NCBI GenBank assembly: GCA_015179025.1
Contig: WHUX01000006.1
Span: 434,001-498,000, forward strand
Length of the DNA stretch: 64,000 bases
Origin: Terfezia claveryi
Lineage: Eukaryota; Ascomycota; Pezizomycetes; Pezizales; Pezizaceae
Reading direction: 5' to 3'
This document shows, piece by piece, positions 56,663-64,000 of the stretch. Numbering within the stretch: the first letter of the stretch is position 1; each line of letters begins with the position of its first letter. Position numbers and translations under genes: made by a program. The notes under the pieces are model-generated. The model was not told the origin of the DNA, ran no database searches, and saw only the letters and a program-made list of their open reading frames with translations.

Positions 56663-57343
56663 ATGCATAACCTGTCTCTTAGCATAGACCTCCTCGCCCG
56701 AGCTCGGGACTATGGTGATAATAGCATAACTCTCTAATAGCATGCATGTATAGCGCTCTGCCGGCCCCAAAACCTGCCAAGCAAAAACAACTTTTTTTAA
56801 GTGCCATGGTGGCGGACCTATGAAAATTCTTAAATGTACAATCCGTGGTAATCCAACAGCTGGGCTCAATTGGGATGAGCTGAAGCAGCGGAGAATGGCG
56901 GGGGGGCTTGTGCCAATCAGACCACGGGGAATGGGCTGAAGCAGTGGATATAGGCTGAAGCAGCGGATATAAGCTGAAGCTGAGATGAGACAACATGAGA
57001 TTATAAATTCAACAACAATGAGATGCGGGAATGCGTATAGCCTTGCATTTGAGGTGGAAGATGAGACTGCCACCGCAGTACAGTACAACCTCCATAATCT
57101 TGAGCGTCACCTATTAGGTCTCCAGCTTCGCAAACCCCAACGGCAAGCACCAATCACAGCGTATTTTCGAGGTTCATCAGGTATAGCGGGGGAGTAGGGT
57201 AGCGGGGGTACCTAGTGGGGTAGGATATTTGTTACCTAATTCCGTGAATTTCAGATAATATTACTCATGTTCACGTGACTATACGCAAATCCACTTTAAA
57301 TGCATAACCTCTGAGTTAGCATGGACCCTCCCGGTCCCGACCT
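56663..57343. repeat. Direct repeats flanking a transposase-like C-terminal fragment
   Basis: Similar ~43-bp blocks occur at 56663-56705 and 57301-57343; both start TGCATAACCT, pass through CTTAGCAT/GTTAGCAT and end near a CCTCxCC..CCxGAxC segment. Between them, GGCTGAAGCAGCGGATATA-like units repeat at about 56878, 56934, 56953 and 56972. The plus-strand ORF 56985-57197 ends LERHLLGLQLRKPQRQAPIT, then AYFRG; 'R.API/TxxF' tails end many pogo/Tigger-like transposases. This is probably a degenerate transposon. Confidence 0.4.
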
Positions 57344-57750
57344 TATGCAAATATACAGAGGTGACTTTACATGAACTCGGGGCTAGGACAGTGCGCGAGT
57401 GGGAAGCTCTAGTCGTGTACACCTGCCGTGAAATTATAGAATAAATTTGTTGCGAATACGCTCTGTGCGGCACATCATTGGTGGGAAAAAAAATAGTCAA
57501 TTGGTTTGTTGGATTGATGGGGGCTATGCTGTTCACTGTGATTCTCCCTTGTATTTCCTAATGTCCAGTTAATGTAGCTATAGCAATCACTAGTACTGCT
57601 CAGGGCTGGTAGATTATATTCCCCGAATGTTGAATCCACCATCAAGCGGTACACGATGGAGAAAACAAAAATTGACTGCCCTATTTGTCAATAGCCAAAT
57701 TGCCGAAACCCAGCCATTTGATGTGTGGCGTGTCACACGCTTCAATGCTG

Positions 57751-57760
57751 TATAAATAGG
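57751..57760 (+). promoter_or_regulatory. TATA box (TATAAATAGG)
   Basis: A consensus TATA sequence lies 117 bp upstream of an ATG at 57868. Just before it, GTGTGGCGTGTCACACGC is a partly palindromic sequence that could bind a dimeric factor. Confidence 0.45.
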
Positions 57761-57867
57761 CGCTGGAAGCTGAGCCCTTACCACTGTTGCCGCTTGAATA
57801 TCTGCACCTTTGCATCTTACATGCATTGTTATTAACGGCAAATTCTAGTAGCAGCTTATTTCCTACT

Positions 57868-58026
57868 ATGACTAGTCACGATAGGGGCTCCGCCACAGCT
57901 GATATTGATCATAGTTATTCAACCTTCGATTCTACGTCACAAGTAACTTATACCCTCTCTATACCGGGGCGCCGGGCGACATATGTGAAGGTTAGAGAGA
58001 TACTATTACACATGCACACGCAGTGA
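57868..58026 (+). CDS. Possible first exon or short gene, unrecognised (52 codons)
   Basis: An ORF behind a good TATA box encodes MTSHDRGSATADIDHSYSTF, then SQVTYTLSIPGRRATYVKVR. It stops at 58026, but in a neighbouring frame TFPSDIKLDKSFFDFICIFL follows at once, as if a one-base shift had cut a longer protein. No family is recognised. It could be a remnant 5' end of a fungal gene. Confidence 0.3.
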   Translation: MTSHDRGSATADIDHSYSTFDSTSQVTYTLSIPGRRATYVKVREILLHMHTQ

Positions 58027-58773
58027 CGTTCCCTAGCGATATCAAGCTTGACAAGTCATTTTTCGACTTCATCTGTATTTTCCTTTTGCAGGAGTTATGA
58101 TATATTCATGTAATAGTTGTGGTTAGGGCCACAGTGTATACATGTAGTTAGCACGTGGTTATCGTAACTCTAAATTCACCAGCGGCGTGGCTATATTCCA
58201 AAGCTGTACTCCGTAGCTATATTATATTAGTATAAGTAACTATGTACTGCAAAGTGGTGATGTCGTATTATGACATAGTTGCCTATGTTCTGGGCCGCCC
58301 GCGGGCAGCACATGCATAGGCGGCATACCTACTAACCCCTCGCGGGCAATTTATTTAATTACTGCACTTGGTACATAACGCAGTTGAATTAATAAAATAT
58401 ACCTAACTAGAGCTATATTAAATACTTACAACTAGGCTATTAGTTTTCCTGACACAGATGGTATCAGCAGAAACTGGCAGGAAATGCATCTACATAGCAT
58501 CGGTCATCCTCAAGATTAATTGGATTATCATCCAGTAGGTAGTCCAATTTGTGTGCGTTCAGCTAGAGCTGAGAGATTAATCTGCTGAGACTTTCATATG
58601 ACAATAGATTGAGCATATTTTCAACTCATTTTGAAGCATCGGCAGCGGCGACTGGTGCAGGATTTTTTGCAGGTACATGAGCCAGAAACCCGATTGTTGT
58701 AGATGCCTGCTGAGCAGCATTAGCTAAGGTGATTTACATAGATTGCTGCATGGTCGATCTCTTGGGGTGGTAC

Positions 58774-58787
58774 GATCTTGGCCGCAG
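58774..58787. repeat. Left target-site duplication of the LINE insertion
   Basis: GATCTTGGCCGCAG (14 bp) is repeated exactly at 59287-59300, immediately after the poly(A) tail. Confidence 0.88.
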
Positions 58788-59286
58788 GGTACTAAAGTGG
58801 AATAGGAAGGCACGAGTACCAACTACCAACCACTACCACACTGCAGGAACCGGGAAGAGAAATCTGCAGGTGTGGAGAAATATCCCGGACCCCACGGTGG
58901 ACCCGGTATGCAGGTTCTGTGAGGTGGATCCGGAGACATGCAGGCACGTTGCTTTGGTGTGTCCTGCCGGAGAATGGATCGGAAGGAGATGGAGCTCTTG
59001 GAAGAGAAGGACAGGGATAAGGAGGTCTTTGAAGATCTGGTTGAGTCCTAGTCTGGTTGCACAACATCTCGTAGAGAGTTGAGACCTACTTTTCTAACCT
59101 CGACCTATAAGGAGATGGGAGCGGAATTTGGCGGTGGAAGTTTAGGACGTACCTAGTTACTCTCGTATTCGTTTTTCTTAGGCTCGGGAGGCTGGACCCG
59201 CTTCTGGTACCTCAGGGACCCCGTCATGACTGAGGTCGATTGCGGGTATAGACTAGGGAAAAAGAAAAAAAAAAAAAAAAAAAAAA
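58788..59286 (+). mobile_element. 5'-truncated LINE copy (~500 bp) with poly(A) tail
   Basis: The insertion is bounded by a 14-bp target-site duplication. Its open frame (ending 59082) encodes the C-terminus of a non-LTR retrotransposon ORF2: VLKWNRKARVPTTNHYHTAG, then CRFCEVDPETCRHVALVCP, a C-x2-C-x7-H-x5-C knuckle with the 'ET..HV...CP' pattern found after the RNase H/RT region in Tad-like elements, then GEWIGRRWSSWKRR. About 180 bp of 3' UTR and a ~22-base A tail follow (59262-59286). The frame is intact over its length and the duplication is perfect, so the insertion is young; 5' truncation makes it non-autonomous. Confidence 0.85.
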
Positions 59287-59300
59287 GATCTTGGCCGCAG
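59287..59300. repeat. Right target-site duplication of the LINE insertion
   Basis: Exact copy of the 14 bp at 58774-58787, directly after the poly(A) tail. Confidence 0.88.
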
Positions 59301-59329
59301 CTTAGGATATACAGCGCTCTACGAGATGG

Positions 59330-59514
59330 ACTGCTCAACGAGATGCGAGCGACTAGAGTATATTAGGATTAAGTGTACTAAATACCGGCCTCTCAGGTGC
59401 AGGTCGCAGAGTGTTAGTCCGTAGGCACATGAGACAGAACACATCGTCTACCAGCCCACCTGCAGCTAACCAACTCTCATGGGTTAGGTAGGCTACCGTA
59501 TCTCGTTGAGCAGT
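59330..59514. mobile_element. MITE-like element with 15-bp perfect inverted ends
   Basis: ACTGCTCAACGAGAT (59330-59344) is the exact reverse complement of 59500-59514. The region just outside (ATACAGCGCTCTACGAGAT, 59309-59327) also echoes the right outer flank (AGTGCTGTAT), so the true ends may be TACAGC. No ORF inside. It lies only 30 bp from the LINE insertion. Confidence 0.45.
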
Positions 59515-61173
59515 GCTGTATGTACAGCGTACCGTACTCTGTAAAGTACATGCTTATCATTCACATCCCTGTTCCTGAGCCCTGCCCTTAATTCTCTTTT
59601 TTTTGTTGTGATTCAATATTCGTATTTGTGTTATCTTCATATGACGGGGGGCCAGCACACAACCCCTCTTCGCTGTTGCCCCCCGTCCCCAAAACGGAGA
59701 TTAGAAAGACACAAAAGGAATGAGAATGGAAAATTAACTAGGACCACAGAAATTCATAGGCCTCCTGTTCTACTCTGGGTTTTCGCAAACCTCCTCCCAC
59801 TGTCTCCCCCTCTCCATCTCCTACATTCCTGCACTGCTGCGTGTGTAACCGCATTTTGTGACTCGCCGCATTCACACCGCTAATCCTCTGCTTTTCCGAT
59901 TTTGTGTAGCTAATATTTGAGACCTTTGTCTGTGACGATATATGTGAGCCCCTTGAGCGTATTTTTGTCTCATTCTCTGACCTGTTTGATAGCGTGATGG
60001 ATTCTGAAGGCCTTTTGATGCCTGCTGGTGTTGCGATGCTGGGCTATCAATTCTGTTTTTCTTTACCCCTAGATCCCTAGGCCTTAATCGAAATATTGGT
60101 TTTAGGCCTCATGAATTCTGAACTCCCAAGTAAAAGCTTGCCTGTGACTTCAATTGGCATCATGAAGGGCATGAGCTAAATTATCGGGGCCCTTTGCAAA
60201 GAAGTAAAATGATGGGGAACATTACATATTTGAAACGTACAGTACGGTCGACCTGATAACATACGTACTTCGTGGAGCGTGCACAGGCCCCCTGGCACAA
60301 GTAGGTAGCTCAATAGGCCAATGTCGAATATTGTAGTATTTACTCATCAGGAGGTTGAGCGCATTGTATCCTCATGATCACGTACGTTATAGCCATGCAA
60401 CTGTAAGCAGGTTTGAGTACCATGTGACCCCTTATGGTCCTTCTATCACCAAACGACACTCATAGTATGGTATCCTTTAGGCTAAAATCACATTATGGAG
60501 AGTTTTAGAAGAGCCACCTTGAAAACCATGCAAATACTCCAGCTCGCCTCGAATTCGAACTTTTAACGGGCCCAGGCGCCCAATTGAGTGGATTCGAAAA
60601 ACATGAGCAACGGCAACAGCAGCCTCAATCTCCCATACATGAACAGGAGCAGGCTCCGTCAGCCCAAGTAGGGGTATCTGGAGCTTCAACAATTATGATT
60701 GCCGGAGGTAGCTCCATCACTTCATCGTTACGTAGCGGATCCGAAATCAGTCAACAACGGGGATTATAATATCTCATCGTCACTGACCATCAGATCCAGC
60801 TCACCCTCCCACAGACAGTAAAAGCTTATGAAGGTTTGCGTAAATTCAATATTTCCAAGCACCGCTTCCAAGACGACCCTGGCGCCATGATATGGTACCG
60901 AGGTGATTTGTATGACAAGATGCAGCAGACCTGAGGTCCGCTCAGGTTCCCTTAGAACAGCTGATTGAGGTAAGAGAGTTTTGCAGCCGAAAATGTACAC
61001 GAAGATTCGGATGAAGATTGAAGTAAGAAAACAGCAGGAGAAACTTGCAAAGATCAGGAATCATTGAGATGCCTTCGCAAAAGCATTTGCGAAGTTACTG
61101 AAGAAATGAAAGGGTATGCCGCTACCTTCACATACTACTACTTTATAGCTTTTCGCGTCTGGAAAAGTTGATA
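59515..61173. other. Gene-poor stretch
   Basis: A Gln/Ser-rich plus-strand ORF at 60584-60769 continues past its stop in the same frame as QIQLTLPQTVKAYEGLRKFN, then FQDDPGAMIWYRGDLYDKMQ, which may be a dead coding region. No family is recognised. Nothing else is supported. Confidence 0.35.
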
Positions 61174-61946
61174 CAGATGAACCTCATTACAAGCATATCG
61201 CCGGGGCCAGGTGAGGTATGCTTGTAACGAATATATTCTTATATTAAGGGAAAATAATTACATATGGAAAGAAGGTAGCGCGGGCTTAAGAAGAGGTACG
61301 GAAAAAGACTATGAGTACTAGAAAACATGCGAAATAAGACTATGGGTACTAGATACATAGAAATAATAGGAGAGATCAGGAAGAGGATGGAGGTTCCGGA
61401 TGCGGAATGACCCAGGAAATCAGTAATCCTGCGCTGAGCATGGTGACGCCTGTGTTGAAGATTCAGAAGCTCAATGCGCTTTTCTCATGGTGGAGGCATG
61501 TTATAGCTCAGTACTATTGCCTGTAGGTTCAGTTTGAAGTGAGAAGAGGAGCAATCTTTCGATGTGGGCTAGGGCTGCACAAGGTGTAGATGGAGGAGGT
61601 GTGATTCAAACCAGCGTTTGATATGTCGCCATGTGGACTTTAGGTTTAGAGATACACTCGGTAATCTGTAAGTATTCGCTTGCGTGTGGGACTTGTAATC
61701 TATGGAGTTGTGCGTGCTCTGTTGTGCGGGCTTATTTGTTATCGATAAGCATACCTAATTAAGTAACAAGCATACCTAATTGAGTAACGCGCAACTCTTA
61801 TTACAAACATATGTATGGTGACTAAGCCAAAAAAATAAGAATATTCTTGTAATGAAAATATGCTTATTTACTATGGGGGAACACTTGAGGTATGCTTGTA
61901 ACGAATATATGCTTGTATTAGGTATGCTTGTAATGAGGTTCATCTG
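61174..61946. mobile_element. TA-flanked TIR element (pogo/Tc1-mariner-like, ~773 bp, non-autonomous)
   Basis: Perfect 24-bp terminal inverted repeats (61174-61197 and 61923-61946, beginning CAGATGAACCTC) are flanked by TA on both sides (61172-61173, 61947-61948), the Tc1/mariner/pogo target duplication. Inside each end a TATGCTTGTAACGAATATA block recurs in direct orientation (about 61216 and 61892), and ACAAGCATACCTAAT-like units repeat near 61748-61785. On the minus strand, 61405-61480 encodes EKRIELLNLQHRRHHAQRR, then ITDFL, like the C-terminus of pogo-type transposases. An upstream in-frame stop shows that it is only a remnant. Confidence 0.75.
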
Positions 61947-61948
61947 TA

Positions 61949-64000
61949 TTGATATTCGTAGCTCTGCAAACCTGCTGTCTTGTTGCCTGCATTGCGTCTT
62001 GGGTGATCTAAGTTACCATTTAATCCACCAAATACGTAGGCTTTTGTGTAAGGCAACCTGCAATTATAAAGGATTGAAGTTGAAATATGATTTATACCTA
62101 GATTATTATGTACTGCTTGAATAAAAGAGACCCTTGTAGTAGTTGCATTTGGGTGCATCGGGAGTTGCTAATTCAGTGACTTCATCGTGGAGGTCACATT
62201 CAAGACTTAGAAACACCTTGCACATCATTCCTACCTACAGCTACTCCGTACATCATACATCATGCATGCAGAGTTTCCGAGACATGGTCCGTTGCGGAAG
62301 TGCAGGGCCGTTATGGACTGGCATATGTGCACTCTGGGCAATTATGAAGGCAAATCCAAGTCTATTATGTTATACATAACAAAAGCTCAAACCTCCGCTT
62401 GCTTATTTCTCTTGTTCGATCAACTTCGGCAGTTTAAAGGATAAGCACTAAAATATTTGCTAAAATGATTCTGATATGTAAAATCCATCGGTATTCCCCA
62501 TCTGGATCAGCGTGCATATCGATTAGATCTTATTGCCCTCGTTCTCAAAGACCATTTACAACTATTGGTTGTAATGGACCACGGCTTTGACTTGGATCAT
62601 TGCATATACAAAGCTGAAAGTATTGTAAAAGCTCAGTGACCTATATAAATATTTAGTTTTAATATAATTCAAGTACGGAGTACATTTAAACCCATACTTC
62701 ACTGCGAGTACCTAATACCATGATACCTTTCATTAATAGTACTAGGTTTTGTTCTTTTTCCTGCATGCAGTAAAGTATCATGAACATGTGCGATAACATC
62801 AAATACATCATGTTCCAAAACCACTCTTGATTTTGCCAGCAATAACATATAGTGCGTCATTGGCGTAGCTCATATTCATTTAATGCTTTCCATAGCAACT
62901 TAATGGCTTGCAAGTCACCTGCCTGGGCCTTCAAATTTGGATCTCGAAAGCATGCTTTCGTTTTTGCGATACCTAGGTAGTCCTCGTTAGACTCGATTTA
63001 ACTTTTGGGGGAATTACTTTACAAAGGTCAACCGATATTTGCCACTGATTGTATGCAAATACTCTTCAAAATGGGTACGCGCAGTACCGGAGTATGCTTC
63101 AATTACGATTCGAGGTAGAGCGGTACCTAGGGGGTGAAACTGGTTCAAATCATTATCTTCTACAACTAGCATTATGGTGAGAGTGGTAATTCCGTAGTGT
63201 GCTGGTAATTTCGTGTATGTTGCGTTGAAGCTGCCTTACTCGGTTATGCAACGTACATGCAAATTGACCTCTAAAATGTACCCGCACCAAATGGGCAATT
63301 GCATTGCAATCTACTTCTGACGACCCAATGAGCTATTTATATGACAGCAATATATATATCTATGTACTTAAGTAATTTGGGAGATTCCGCAGGCGGAGGG
63401 GGTCCATTCAGGGATATGGCCACCACGGAAAGTTATACTAATAAAGGGACCTCTACTAGTAACATCTACACAGCTAGCGGGATATCTATCATCTTGCGCA
63501 AATTGAACTATGTAAAACTTGACCGGGGGGCACACAGGTAACTCACTGTTGTCAATGAACTCTATTCTATTACATATACTCCAGTACCTATGTATATGAG
63601 ATGAAGGTTCAAACCACCTGTACCTGTCGAAGATATTTGTATTTGTATCGTTAGAAAAAAGTTGACACATCTTGGTCATCTTTCCGACTGGCGCTCAGGG
63701 TGTATACGTTATAAAGTAGGTACCAGGTAAGCTTAGGTAATTGTTGTCGAGCCAAGTCTTTAATGATACATCCTTCAACCCCAAACACCAGCCACATGTC
63801 TTCCAGTAGAAAGCTGCCCCGTGGAGCTACATAGCAAATACTAATATGCACATGTCGCACTGTGAAACAAGACATTTAATTAATGCCGAACTTGATGACG
63901 TTTATTTTTCCAAACACTAGTTCGTAGGCGCAGTCAGGAGAAATAATATCCAACACGTTTCAACTGTCATGATAGATTGAGGCAGACGTATTTAACTTCG
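61949..64000. other. Gene-poor stretch to the window end
   Basis: Only short ORFs without recognisable families occur (for example 62143-62379 +, 63368-63679 -). TACGGAGTA-type motifs appear at 62236-62246 and 62673-62683. No RNA genes or arrays were seen. Confidence 0.35.

Overview
This window looks like nuclear DNA from a filamentous ascomycete (Pezizomycotina). The real genes carry short introns of about 50-95 bp with GTRNGT donors and CTAAC/CTGAC-type branch points. The protein families are typically fungal: SUR7/PalI, a HeLo-NB-ARC-TPR NLR, AIG1-type P-loop GTPases with coiled coils, a bilirubin-oxidase-like multicopper oxidase and a fungal STAND-type N-terminal domain joined to ankyrin repeats. 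A Pezizomycete-like source is possible, given the SANT-like remnant and the abundant GTPases, but that is inference. Exon joins below were read by hand from splice signals and frame; no transcript data were used.

Layout. 0-0.7 kb: 3' end of a large DUF3684-like gene. 0.7-11 kb: decayed repeats and dead genes (SANT-like DNA-binding protein, pogo-type transposase tail, flavin amine oxidase). 11-18.4 kb: a SUR7-family membrane protein, a secreted lactonase and a broken acidic ORF. 18.4-23 kb: repeat-rich (tRNA-like element, retroelement tail, fold-back element, transposase fragment). 23-31.5 kb: a decaying STAND-N/ankyrin gene and an intact NLR. 34-40.5 kb: a 2-oxoglutarate/Fe(II) oxygenase, a small unknown protein and a large DUF676 lipase-like protein. 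41.6-49 kb: four AIG1-like GTPases on alternating strands. 49-64 kb: mostly transposon debris around one intact multicopper oxidase, including a young LINE insertion with a perfect target-site duplication and a TA-flanked TIR element.

Main observation. Three of the four clustered GTPases end in CaaX prenylation boxes (CCIM, CVIM, CMLM). In the third gene the box appears only when a 3' intron is spliced, which also completes a Cys-rich zinc-binding-like module. GTPase plus coiled coil plus lipid anchor recalls animal GIMAPs. The neighbours are an NLR, a STAND-type/ankyrin gene and a lipase-like protein, so 23-49 kb may be an innate-immunity or heterokaryon-incompatibility-like island. That functional reading is inference.
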